From RCIO01 sp035555795 (GTDB lineage Bacteria; Pseudomonadota; Alphaproteobacteria; Rhizobiales; Rhizobiaceae): a stretch of DNA of 64,000 nucleotides. Shown one piece after another: positions 48,087-55,541 of the stretch (position 1 is its first letter; each line of letters begins with the position of its first letter). The notes under the pieces are model-generated. The model saw only the letters and a program-made list of their open reading frames with translations. It searched no databases and had not been told where the DNA came from. The stretch is from assembly GCA_035555795.1 (NCBI GenBank), contig DATMGE010000084.1:98260-162259 (forward strand), written 5' to 3'. The position numbers were made by a program, and so were the translations under genes.

Positions 48087-48926
48087 ATGCCGCGCATCGA
48101 CGAACTTTTCTCCGTCGCCGGACAGGGCGTCATCGTCACGGGCGCCGCCAGCGGCATCGGCTTCGCCATCGCCGAGGTCTTGGCGGAGAACGGCGCGCGC
48201 CTCGGCCTGATCGACATCGCGCCGGATGCGCTGGACGCCGCCGCAGGCAGGCTGGCCCGCTTCGGCAATCAGGTCGAGACGCATGTGGCGGACCTGACCG
48301 ACCGTGCGGCCGCCTTTGCGGCGCTCGATGCGCTGCACAACCGGCTGGGGCGGCTCGACACGGTCTTTGCCAATGCCGGCGTCAGCGGCGGTCCGGGCTT
48401 CCTCGACGCGACGGGCAAGCGCCCGCCCGAGCGCCGCTTCGAGAATATCGATCCGGCCGTGCTGGACCGCGTGCTCAAGGTGAATATCGCCGCCTCCTTC
48501 TATACGATCCAGGCGGCCGTGCCGCATATGCGCGCCGCGGGCGGCGGACATATCGTCGTCACCAGCTCGATTTCCGCCCACAAGACCGAGACCATCGTCG
48601 GCGCGGCCTATGTCGCCTCCAAGGGCGGCACCGGCATGCTGGTACGACAGGCGGCGCATGAGCTTGCCGCCGACCGCATCACCGTCAACGCCATCTCGCC
48701 GGGGCCGATCGTCACCAATATCGGCGGCGGGCGCCTGCACGATATGGCGACGCAGGAGTTGGTCGGCCGCTTCACCCCGCTCGGCCGCATCGGCACGCCG
48801 GCCGACCTGCAGGGCGCGGCGATCTTCCTAGCCTCCCGCGCCAGCGACCACATGACCGGCGCCGAGATCGTCATCGATGGCGGGACGACGCTCGGTCCGG
48901 TGGTCATCCCGCCGCCCGCCGCCTGA
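48087..48926 (+). CDS. SDR-family oxidoreductase
   Basis: 279 aa short-chain dehydrogenase. Cofactor motif GVIVTGAASGIGFAIAEVLAE, NAG motif FANAGVSGG, a catalytic Ser in VTSSISAHK and YVASKGG with catalytic Tyr and Lys, and the C-terminal DHMTGAEIVIDGG. An insertion TGKRPPERRFENIDPAVLD precedes the helix. Likely NAD(P)-dependent sugar or polyol dehydrogenase acting before the lactonase; the substrate is inferred from context only. Confidence 0.9.
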   Translation: MPRIDELFSVAGQGVIVTGAASGIGFAIAEVLAENGARLGLIDIAPDALDAAAGRLARFGNQVETHVADLTDRAAAFAALDALHNRLGRLDTVFANAGVSGGPGFLDATGKRPPERRFENIDPAVLDRVLKVNIAASFYTIQAAVPHMRAAGGGHIVVTSSISAHKTETIVGAAYVASKGGTGMLVRQAAHELAADRITVNAISPGPIVTNIGGGRLHDMATQELVGRFTPLGRIGTPADLQGAAIFLASRASDHMTGAEIVIDGGTTLGPVVIPPPAA

Positions 48927-48933
48927 ACGCGGC

Positions 48934-49650
48934 TTAGTCGATCGTCTCGAAGCGCATTTCTCCGGCGTGGAGAAAACAGCGCTTGTTGAAAAGCGTGAGA
49001 TCGAGCGGATTGGCCAGCCGCACATCGCCGATATCCGGGCAGGATCGGGCCGCCAGATCGAAGCTGCGATCGACCTGCGAAAGGAAGACGAGCAGAAGAC
49101 CTTTCTGGCGCGCCAGCAAGCGCAGTGCCGAGACCTGCGTGGCGAGGTCGGGATGGTCGCGTTTCCTGTCGAGCAGTTGCAGATAGTCGATCACCGCCAG
49201 CGTGCCGCGCGGCATGCCGGCCAGCCTTGCCGCGATGTGATCGGCGCAGATCGCATCGGAATCGTCGAACAGGAACCGGTCTTCGAAGCGGGCGGCATCG
49301 ATGCCCAGCGCGGCAAAGCGCCCGGCAATGTCGCGCACCGTATATTCAAGCGTGAAAAAAGCCGCCCGACGGCCCGATTTCATCGCTTCGCCCGCGATTT
49401 CGAGGCCGAGCAGTGTCTTGCCCTGGCCCGGCCGGGCGCCGATCAGCAGCATGTCGCCCTCGTCCAGCGACATCCAGATCCGGCCCGCGCGCGATGCCGG
49501 CGCGATGCGGGTGGCCGCAAGAAGGCTCCAGTTCGTGAAGCCCTCCGACATGGCGATGCGATCGAGCGCGGCGTGAAGGGGAATCCGCTCGCGCCTCGCC
49601 ATCAGGCGGGCGGCGCGTTTGAGTTGATGGACAGGCGTAGAGAGCTGCAT
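48934..49650 (-). CDS. Solo DnaB-like helicase-domain ATPase
   Basis: 238 aa. A RecA/DnaB-type ATPase core with Walker A GARPGQGKT (71-79) and Walker B LAVIDYLQLL (151-160), plus LLLVFLSQVDRSFD, which resembles the DnaB H3 region. It has no DnaB N-terminal primase-interaction domain; instead about 55 residues (VHQLKRAARLMARRERIPLHAALDRIA) precede the core. It is not the replicative helicase. Role unknown; annotated as a DNA helicase-like protein in related genomes. Confidence 0.8.
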   Translation of the reverse strand: MQLSTPVHQLKRAARLMARRERIPLHAALDRIAMSEGFTNWSLLAATRIAPASRAGRIWMSLDEGDMLLIGARPGQGKTLLGLEIAGEAMKSGRRAAFFTLEYTVRDIAGRFAALGIDAARFEDRFLFDDSDAICADHIAARLAGMPRGTLAVIDYLQLLDRKRDHPDLATQVSALRLLARQKGLLLVFLSQVDRSFDLAARSCPDIGDVRLANPLDLTLFNKRCFLHAGEMRFETID

Positions 49651-49871
49651 TCAAACTTCCTGATACGGGCCTGTAACGCAATCCCTCCTCATGCGCGGCT
49701 CGAACAGTCGGTTCGCGGAATGAACTGAGCCCTGCATGATGAATGCTCTCCCGGCGGAGGGGGGAGGCGCGGGCAGCGCCTGCGCAAATTATACAGGGCA
49801 ACGAGCTGATTCGAAACCGGGGAACAGTTGGATCGTGTGGTCACTCCGATCATCACCCGCCGCGTAGCTGC

Positions 49872-49907
49872 AAAAGAAAGGGACGCGACCCTGCGGTCGC
49901 GCCCCTT
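49872..49907 (-). terminator. Rho-independent terminator of the lipoprotein gene
   Basis: On the minus strand AAGGGGCGCGACC-GCAG-GGTCGCGTCCCTTT folds into a GC stem (7-bp core plus outer GGG/CCC with one mismatch) followed by CTTTTGC. It starts 23 bases after the stop of the gene at 49930. Confidence 0.7.
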
Positions 49908-49929
49908 CATTTCGCCATGTCGGATCAGG

Positions 49930-50181
49930 TCACGGGCAACGCGCGACATATTCGCGACCACGGCGGTCGCGATAGATGCAACGGCCCGGCTCGCTGGCCT
50001 GCCCGATGAGGGCACCCGCGGCAGCGCCGACAATACCGCCAACGGCCGCGCCGGCAACGCTGTTTGATGCAACGCCGCCAATGACGGCGCCACCGGCACC
50101 GCCGATCGCCGCGCCGCGCTCGGTCGCCGTGCAACCGGCCACCAGCGCCACAGCGCCCAGTGCGAACAGAATGTTCCTCAT
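49930..50181 (-). CDS. Glycine-zipper outer-membrane lipoprotein
   Basis: 83 aa. Lipobox LVAGC (cysteine 17) follows a short signal peptide. The mature chain is a glycine zipper (GAAIGGAGGAVIGGVASNSV and GGIVGAAAGALIG), then a short C-terminal CIYRDRRGREYVARCP with two cysteines that could pair. The AAGGAGAAGGTGAA site precedes the ATG. Small proteins of this type sit in the envelope and respond to stress; precise function unknown. Confidence 0.85.
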   Translation of the reverse strand: MRNILFALGAVALVAGCTATERGAAIGGAGGAVIGGVASNSVAGAAVGGIVGAAAGALIGQASEPGRCIYRDRRGREYVARCP

Positions 50182-50332
50182 TTCACCTTCTCCTTGAATA
50201 TCAAATGCCCCTCGCTAACACGCCACTGCAAAAAAGGTTCCAGTGGCATATGCACGGGCTCCATCGGCGCGAAGGACCGGCTGCAACCCTTACCCGCTGT
50301 TTGCGGGCTTTATGGCGATCTTTTGATCGAAG

Positions 50333-50377
50333 CGAAAATAGATGCGCCCTGCCGGGATGGGGTACCCGGCAGGGCGC
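50333..50377 (-). terminator. Strong intrinsic terminator of the quorum-sensing operon
   Basis: GCGCCCTGCCGGG (50344-50356) and CCCGGCAGGGCGC (50365-50377) form a perfect 13-bp stem with an 8-nt loop. On the minus strand it is followed by ATCTATTTTCG. It lies 55 bases after the stop of the 59-codon gene, marking the end of the luxR-luxI-small-gene run. Confidence 0.8.
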
Positions 50378-50431
50378 GTCGCGCGAGACGCAAAAAGCGT
50401 CAGGTCCGCCGCGACTGACGGCCAAAGGAGG

Positions 50432-50611
50432 CTAGCCGTCATTCCGTCTCGGCTCGGCCACATGGACCAGAGCCATCGAGATTACATAGTCGAGAAACTG
50501 CATCGAAGGACTGGGAATCGCCGTTGCGGCAAGTTCCTTCGCCTCTTCAAGCAGACTCTCGATGCGTCGGAGGATCTCGGTGTCCGCGTCCTCCGACGCC
50601 GACGTCTTCAC
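50432..50611 (-). CDS. 59-aa helical protein coupled to luxI (CinS-like position)
   Basis: GTG at 50609-50611 overlaps the luxI TGA as GTGA, and the frame runs 59 codons to TAG at 50432-50434. The product starts MKTSASEDADTEILRRIESL, continues with an amphipathic acidic helix (LLEEAKELAATA) and a hydrophobic helix (MQFLDYVISMALVHV). Size, acidic helix and coupling match cinS, the small antirepressor gene coupled to cinI in Rhizobium leguminosarum. Sequence homology to CinS or QseM was not tested. A strong terminator follows. I consider the gene real; its function is inference. Confidence 0.7.
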   Translation of the reverse strand: MKTSASEDADTEILRRIESLLEEAKELAATAIPSPSMQFLDYVISMALVHVAEPRRNDG

Positions 50612-51267
50612 GCCGCCAGTCCCATGTCGAGAGGGGTGCTGGCCGTCCAGAAGCGCCGGTAGAGCGATTCATCGATCCCCATCGCCTTGCGCATGCTGGC
50701 AAGGAAGCCGTCCGATATCTCGAATGCACCGCAGCATACGGGGCGAACACCGAAGCCGTCGGCCCGGCCGAGTTCCTCGATGCGGGCGCCGGATCGCATA
50801 TAGATGCGCTTCATCTGCGGCTCGTAGTTGGACAGCACCGTATGGATGCCGTGCTGGATCGCGCATTCCGCAGCGGCCAGACAGAGCAGGCCGAAGCCGC
50901 GCGCCTGGTCGGTGCCGGGAAAATCCCGGGCGACGCGCGGCGCGTCGATGCAGGTGCGGGTTGCCTCCCAAATACCCGGTCCGATGAGGCCGGCCGCATC
51001 CGGGAAGGTGCGGCGGAACACGTCATAGAGCAGTGTCGGGCCGGTGGTGGGCATGAGGCGCATGGCGCCGTAGAGCGTCTGGGCGTCGTCGGAGACCCAG
51101 AGCAGATAGACCGGGCTCAGCTCGTCATAGGAGTCGCGCTCCATATTGCCGCGAACCGGAACATCCCACTGCAATTCGTCGTGAAACACGCGCTTGCGCA
51201 GACGGAACATCTGGTCGAGCAGATGCGAATACTGAACGTATTGATGCGCCTGAAGTGTGATGAACAT
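50608..51267 (-). CDS. LuxI-family acyl-homoserine-lactone synthase
   Basis: 219 aa from ATG 51265-51267 with GGGGA eight bases upstream; an ATG five codons earlier is less likely. The conserved LuxI residues are all present: RLRKRVFHDELQW, the acidic trio in ERDSYDEL, Arg in GAMRLMP, and Glu/Arg in WEATRTCID. It makes an AHL signal from S-adenosylmethionine and acyl-ACP. It lies 102 bp downstream of the luxR gene on the same strand, as in cinR-cinI and mrtR-mrtI loci. A C6/G6 palindrome is centred about 87 bp before its start. Confidence 0.95.
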   Translation of the reverse strand: MFITLQAHQYVQYSHLLDQMFRLRKRVFHDELQWDVPVRGNMERDSYDELSPVYLLWVSDDAQTLYGAMRLMPTTGPTLLYDVFRRTFPDAAGLIGPGIWEATRTCIDAPRVARDFPGTDQARGFGLLCLAAAECAIQHGIHTVLSNYEPQMKRIYMRSGARIEELGRADGFGVRPVCCGAFEISDGFLASMRKAMGIDESLYRRFWTASTPLDMGLAA

Positions 51268-51345
51268 TGGTGCGTTCCCCATAACGACGTTGCCAATGAC
51301 GCCATTATGAGCGGGCCGCCCGACTTGGAAATCCGGAGCAATTGC

Positions 51346-51363
51346 CCCCCCGAAAACGGGGGG
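51346..51363. promoter_or_regulatory. Candidate lux-type box before luxI
   Basis: CCCCCCG-AAAA-CGGGGGG, an 18-bp inverted repeat with 7-bp arms, in the luxR-luxI intergenic space. Length and symmetry fit a LuxR-dimer site. A near copy lies at 52152-52175. Positive autoregulation of luxI by LuxR plus AHL is the natural reading. Confidence 0.75.
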
Positions 51364-51369
51364 CTGACA

Positions 51370-52110
51370 TTACGGGTTGATGAGCCGGAGCTTGATCGCC
51401 TTGGCCACGGCCTGTGTCGTCGAGGCACAGTCGAGCTTCAACCGCGCGACGTCGAGATAGTTCCGGACCGTATGTTCCGATATGCCGAGAATCGCACCGA
51501 TCGACTTCTGATCCTTGCCCTGCGCCGCCCAGATCAGGCATTCGAGCTCGCGCTTCGTCAGATCCGGCACGGGGTCGCTTTCGCCATGGATCTCGGCGAT
51601 GGCCATGCGGTGGACCTTGAATGCCAGTTCGGCAATGCCCGGCCCGTCCTCGCGGATGAAGGCATCCCATTCCCTGTCCGGCAGGCGCGAAGCGACGGAG
51701 AACAGCGCGCGGCGCGCCACCTTGTCGATCACCGGCACCGACCAGCCATGCCCGCCAAGCCCGTGCGCCTGGAAATCCACGAACAGGTCATTAGCCTGTT
51801 CGGTAAGCGTCAGCTCACGCCAGTCGAAGGGCAGCATGCGCTGGAAACCCTCGACCACGACCGGATCGACGCGGATATAGCCGCGCAGCAGGTAGCGGGT
51901 GAGCCATTCCGCCGGATAGGTGCTCTTCACGTAAGGCGCGTCGAGGATTCCGCCGACGACGCGGGAGAACTGATATGTCGCGTGGTCGAGCTGGTAAGTG
52001 TCGCGGATCGCGAACACCGCCTCCTCGACCGATGAGGCACGCCCGATCGCTTCAAATGCCTGGGCGTATGCCGATGATCGCGATAACATTCCCTCGGGCT
52101 TTCCTCTCAC
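51370..52110 (-). CDS. LuxR-family AHL-responsive regulator
   Basis: 246 aa from GTG 52110 (AAGG upstream); ATG 52089 is an alternative. The AHL-binding domain has the conserved set EWLTRYLLRGYIRVDPVV (Trp, Tyr, Asp, Pro), FDWREL (Trp) and GGHGWSVPV (Gly). The C-terminal LuxR HTH reads LTKRELECLIWAAQGKDQKS and GISEHTVRNYLDVARLKL. All key residues are present, so it should be a functional AHL receptor rather than a solo or dead copy. Partner of the luxI gene behind it. Confidence 0.94.
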   Translation of the reverse strand: MRGKPEGMLSRSSAYAQAFEAIGRASSVEEAVFAIRDTYQLDHATYQFSRVVGGILDAPYVKSTYPAEWLTRYLLRGYIRVDPVVVEGFQRMLPFDWRELTLTEQANDLFVDFQAHGLGGHGWSVPVIDKVARRALFSVASRLPDREWDAFIREDGPGIAELAFKVHRMAIAEIHGESDPVPDLTKRELECLIWAAQGKDQKSIGAILGISEHTVRNYLDVARLKLDCASTTQAVAKAIKLRLINP

Positions 52111-52151
52111 GCCGCGCCTTTCTGGCGCACTTCGTTGACTTGGGCAAGTGT

Positions 52152-52175
52152 CAACCCCCCGGAAACGGGGGGTTG
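52152..52175. promoter_or_regulatory. Candidate lux-type box in the luxR promoter
   Basis: CAACCCCCCG-GAAA-CGGGGGGTTG: a perfect 10-bp inverted repeat with a 4-bp spacer. The core is the same as at 51346-51363. It lies 42 bp upstream of the luxR start and 36 bp upstream of the plus-strand small gene at 52212, so one bound dimer could act in both directions. Confidence 0.75.
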
Positions 52176-52211
52176 GACTCGCAGCAGGGATATGCTTTGC
52201 GTCTGGTGCCG

Positions 52212-52439
52212 ATGGAGAGTCTATCTTTGCACGCGCACAATATCGCCTTTTGCCAGGACCACGACACGTTGGCGGACAGGGATCTGCTGGCGGATGCTGT
52301 CGCGAACCTGCAGGACGTCTGGGGGGACCTCGCTCCCGCCGAAGCGCTGACGCGCGCGCTGGTTGCCGAGCGCACCGAGAACCGGGAAATGGCGCTGCGC
52401 TGGACGCGCGTCTATCTCGCCTGCGTCAGCCGCAACTGA
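52212..52439 (+). CDS. Hypothetical 75-aa protein divergent from luxR
   Basis: From ATG 52212: MESLSLHAHNIAFCQDHDTLADRD and so on, ending YLACVSRN. TTG 52197 with AGGGA before it is an alternative start. Predicted mostly helical, acidic, no signal peptide or membrane segment. The residue mix reads like a real small protein (ALVAERTENREMALRWTRVY). It is not recognised. The lux-type box directly upstream suggests quorum control. Confidence 0.6.
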   Translation: MESLSLHAHNIAFCQDHDTLADRDLLADAVANLQDVWGDLAPAEALTRALVAERTENREMALRWTRVYLACVSRN

Positions 52440-52633
52440 TGTTCCTGCGTTCCCTTGTCGCGGCGCGCTTGCAGCAGAAGACACGACGTGGCATATATGG
52501 CGATGTTCGGGCTTTGCTGACCCGGAGACTGGAACGTATATTGAACGACCTTTCCCCGTCATCGTGAAATCTCGACCACTGCGAAACTGTGCAAGTGGCA
52601 CAGACGCTTTCAAACGGGAAAAGGAGTTTCCCT

Positions 52634-52846
52634 ATGTCTCAGACCGGCACCGTCAAGTTCTTCAACACCACCAAGGGTTTCGGCTTCATCACCCCCGACG
52701 GTGGCGCCAAGGACGTTTTCGTCCACATTTCCGCAGTCGAGGCTTCCGGCCTGCGCACGCTCGTTGATGGCCAGAAGGTCACCTTCGACGTCGAGCCGGA
52801 CCGCATGGGCAAGGGCCCCAAGGCGGTCAACCTCAAGGCTGCCTGA
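52634..52846 (+). CDS. CspA-family cold-shock protein (copy 1)
   Basis: 70 aa OB-fold nucleic-acid chaperone. RNP1 KGFGFITP and RNP2 VFVHIS are intact. AAGGAG at 52621-52626 precedes ATG 52634. The leader from 52440 is gene-free and may form a cold-responsive 5' UTR as in other csp genes. A 15-bp terminator stem follows. A paralogue lies 0.5 kb downstream. Confidence 0.95.
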   Translation: MSQTGTVKFFNTTKGFGFITPDGGAKDVFVHISAVEASGLRTLVDGQKVTFDVEPDRMGKGPKAVNLKAA

Positions 52847-52869
52847 GGTCATTCAGCGATCTGATCGCC

Positions 52870-52903
52870 AGAAAGGGCGCGCCGGCAACGGCGCGCCCTT
52901 TCT
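52870..52903 (+). terminator. Terminator of csp copy 1 with GNRA tetraloop
   Basis: AGAAAGGGCGCGCCG (52870-52884) pairs without mismatch with CGGCGCGCCCTTTCT (52889-52903), closing a GCAA tetraloop. It is followed by GCTTTG. The A/T outer part of the stem supplies the U-rich 3' side, so it could work in both directions. Confidence 0.75.
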
Positions 52904-53354
52904 GCTTTGAAGGCCGGCGTCGGCGCAGCCACCTATTGCGGCTTCAACTTTCGGCTTACGCATGGCGGCGAGGCAAAGACAGGCCACACGGCCAAGACCT
53001 TCGTAAAAACAACACACTACGTCGTAATACAGGCTTTCCCAGGCCTGCTGCGCCATCCAACGCTTCGGCAAAGCGAATAATGGGCTGCCCGGCAGAGGCC
53101 CGGCCTCACAAAACTTTCGCTTGCCCTTTTCCAAAAATACGGGACTAATTTCGCGGTTCGGGCATTTGCCGGCCCGGAGACTGGAATAGCCTGATCCCGG
53201 AGAAGCAGATTGAAAGGCTCCGGGCGGCTCGTCGAAAAGAAGGTCTGGCAGGACCCTGCGACGATGCAAACTGTTTCTTCTCCCCGTGTAAAGGACCTGG
53301 AATGCGCTGCCTTTGGGCCAGCGGAAAGTGTTGGTGGGAGATAAGGAGCATCCC
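52904..53354. other. 451-bp gap between the two cold-shock genes
   Basis: A minus-strand frame crosses it but has no ribosome-binding site and is not protein-like. The last 100 bases, with AAGGAG at 53343-53348, probably form the structured leader of csp copy 2. TTTCTTCTCCCCGTG near 53275 resembles half of the palindromic repeat seen at 46966. No other feature is supported. Confidence 0.4.
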
Positions 53355-53567
53355 ATGCCGCAGAGTGGAACGGTAAAATTCTTCAATCACGCGAAGGGCT
53401 TCGGCTTCATCACGCCGGATGACGGCAACAAGGACGTGTTCGTCCATATTTCCGCTGTCCAGGCATCCGGCCTGCCGGGCCTCGAAGACGGCCAGAAGGT
53501 CAGCTTCGACACCGAGCCGGACAAGCGCGGCAAGGGGCCGAAGGCGGTGAATCTCTCCGTCATGTAA
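53355..53567 (+). CDS. CspA-family cold-shock protein (copy 2)
   Basis: 70 aa with RNP1 KGFGFITP and RNP2 VFVHIS. It is about 75% identical by eye to copy 1, differing mainly in NHAKGFG, DDGNKDV and QASGLPGLED. AAGGAG seven bases before ATG 53355. A tandem duplication with its own leader; the two copies may respond to different temperatures or growth phases. GCCGGCGG/CCGCCGGC at 53636-53658 forms an 8-bp stem downstream. Confidence 0.95.
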   Translation: MPQSGTVKFFNHAKGFGFITPDDGNKDVFVHISAVQASGLPGLEDGQKVSFDTEPDKRGKGPKAVNLSVM

Positions 53568-53801
53568 CTGTCGGCCGGTCCGTGCGCAGCCCTGCTGCCG
53601 GGACAGTCGAGGCCGTCATTCCGGGCACTGCAAATGCCGGCGGGGCAAGGCCGCCGGCTGAAATTCGTATTGGATCGACCGTCCCTACAAAATGGTCCGG
53701 TCGGCCTGGCGCCGGTGCCGCCGTTCAGCCTGCATTCAGGCAGCATCTCCTAGATTTTCCGACAACGCGCCAGATCACATGGCGCCGGGTCGGAGAAAGA
53801 C

Positions 53802-54266
53802 ATGCACCGCATTCTGAAAAATCTCATCCTGACGACCGCCGTTGCTGCAACGACGCTTTCGCTCATGCCGATGGCCGAGGCAGGCGAGCACTGGCGCGGC
53901 CATCACGGCCGCCGGCCGGTCGTCGAACATCGCCACGACAATGCGGGCAATCTCGTCGCCGCCGGCATTCTGGGACTGGCTGTCGGCGCCATCGTGGCCA
54001 GCGCTTCCCGCCCCGAACCGGCCTATCAGGACGAGTATGACCGCAACCCCTATCGCCATCCGCGCCCCAGCGCCGATCGCGATTACTTCCCGCAACCGCC
54101 GGCGCCGCATTATGTCGACAGTGACTATGACGACTATGCCGGCGGCATCGAGCCATGGTCGCGCGGCTGGTATCAATACTGCGTGGACCGCTACCGCAGC
54201 TTCAATCCGCGCACCGGCACCTACACCACCTATGGCGGCGAGCAGCGCTTCTGCGTCGCGGACTGA
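53802..54266 (+). CDS. BA14K-family exported protein
   Basis: 154 aa. Signal peptide MHRILKNLILTTAVAATTLSLMPMAEAG. A histidine-rich stretch (HWRGHHGRRP) and a hydrophobic glycine/alanine segment (GNLVAAGILGLAVGAIVASAS) follow. The C-terminus carries the BA14K pattern WSRGWYQYCVDRYRSFNPR and GTYTTYGGEQRFC with two cysteines. The family was first seen as an immunoreactive Brucella protein; it sits in the envelope, with lectin-like activity proposed. A short GGAGG-ACG-CCTCC-TTT hairpin follows at 54281. Confidence 0.85.
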   Translation: MHRILKNLILTTAVAATTLSLMPMAEAGEHWRGHHGRRPVVEHRHDNAGNLVAAGILGLAVGAIVASASRPEPAYQDEYDRNPYRHPRPSADRDYFPQPPAPHYVDSDYDDYAGGIEPWSRGWYQYCVDRYRSFNPRTGTYTTYGGEQRFCVAD

Positions 54267-54311
54267 TCGAACGGGGGCCGGGAGGACGCCTCCTTTCGGC
54301 TCGACCCCTGC

Positions 54312-54953
54312 TCAGGCGAGGAACGGGTTGCCGCGCCGCTCGTCGCCGAAGCGTCCGCCGGGGCCATGGCCGCAGATGAAGCCGATATCGTCGCCCAGCG
54401 GCAGCAGCTTTTCCTTGATCGAACGGATCAGCGCCGCATGGTCGCCGCCAGGCAGGTCGGTGCGTCCGATCGATCCCTGAAACAGGACATCGCCGACATG
54501 GGCGAATTTCGCCGCCCGGTTGTAGAAGACGACGTGGCCGGGGGCATGGCCCGGACAGTGAAGCACCTCGAAATTGTGCTCGCCGAATGACACGGTCTCG
54601 CCCTCGGTGAGATAGCGGTCGGGAACGCAGTTGCGCACGCCGCCTTCGACGCCGAAGCGCGCGCCCTGCGCCTCCAGATTGGCGAGCAAAGGCGCATCGG
54701 CCTCATGCGGCCCGACAATGTCCACGCCAAGCGCATCCTTCAGATCCATTGCGCCGCCTGCATGGTCGATATGGCCATGCGTGATCCAGATCGCTTCCGC
54801 GGTGATTCCATTGTCCCGCAGCGCGGCGAGGATATTGTCGACATCGCCGCCGGGATCGACCACGACGCCGCGCTTCGTCTCCTCGTCGAACAGAATGGTG
54901 CAATTCTGCTGGAACGGGGTGACTGGGATGATTCCGGCACGCAACTGCCCCAT
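54312..54953 (-). CDS. MBL-fold metallo-hydrolase (glyoxalase II-like)
   Basis: 213 aa. Zinc ligands are present in order: THGHIDHAGG, HCPGHAPGH, VGDVLFQGSIGRTD and the C-terminal CGHGPGG. This subgroup (YcbL-like) resembles glyoxalase II but lacks its glutathione-binding C-terminal domain. It may hydrolyse a thioester or lactone. It stands alone and converges on the BA14K gene. Confidence 0.9.
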   Translation of the reverse strand: MGQLRAGIIPVTPFQQNCTILFDEETKRGVVVDPGGDVDNILAALRDNGITAEAIWITHGHIDHAGGAMDLKDALGVDIVGPHEADAPLLANLEAQGARFGVEGGVRNCVPDRYLTEGETVSFGEHNFEVLHCPGHAPGHVVFYNRAAKFAHVGDVLFQGSIGRTDLPGGDHAALIRSIKEKLLPLGDDIGFICGHGPGGRFGDERRGNPFLA

Positions 54954-55128
54954 GAGCGCCTCCTATGGCAAGCGGGTCCGGATGGAGGGCTATCCGCGGG
55001 CGCCGTGCGATGCAACCGCTATCACAGGCCGCGACTGTTGCTGTTCGCTCGCAGTGATTCGCTACGGATGCGGGGAGCGTGGCAACGGCTCCCTCCCCGC
55101 AATCCAGCTTGGTTAGGCCCTGACTTGG

Positions 55129-55413
55129 TCAGGCGCGGCCCATCGACTTCATGATGGCCCCGACGATACCCGTCAGCACGGCGCCGCCGGCGACACCGCC
55201 AACCGCATCGCCCAACAGGCCGCCCATTGCACCCGCCGTAGCGGGATCGCCCAGCAATGCGCCGAGAATCTGGCCGCCGGCCACGCCGCCAATGGCGCCG
55301 CTCAGCAACTTCGGCAGTTGCGACATGGCGGCCTGCTGGACAGCTGCGCCGACAGCCTGGCCACCGATGACGCCGGTCACGATCTGGACGATGATGGGTA
55401 GGAGCGTTTCCAT
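55129..55413 (-). CDS. Hypothetical glycine-zipper-like hydrophobic protein
   Basis: 94 aa from ATG 55411-55413, with GAGGGG nine bases upstream; the frame is open to 55479. No cleavable signal is clear. The chain is mainly small residues: METLLPIIVQIVTGVIGGQA, SGAIGGVAGGQILGALLG and GGAVLTGIVGAIMKSMGRA, as in glycine-zipper membrane proteins. Its stop lies in a small CCTGAC/GTCAGG hairpin. Function unknown. Confidence 0.7.
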   Translation of the reverse strand: METLLPIIVQIVTGVIGGQAVGAAVQQAAMSQLPKLLSGAIGGVAGGQILGALLGDPATAGAMGGLLGDAVGGVAGGAVLTGIVGAIMKSMGRA

Positions 55414-55541
55414 GTTTAGTCCCCTCGAGTGGAGCCGGCAGTAATACCGGCCAGCGGATGAGAATGCGGAATGCGCCAAATGTCAAAAAAATTAGACTTT
55501 AGGCACATGGAAACTTCCGGAGACAGCAACCCTGCCGCCAA

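Noticed and set aside
52853..53386. Minus-strand 177-codon frame between the two cold-shock genes
   Set aside because: It runs through the csp terminator stem and the second csp start, has no ribosome-binding site, and the residue mix is not protein-like.
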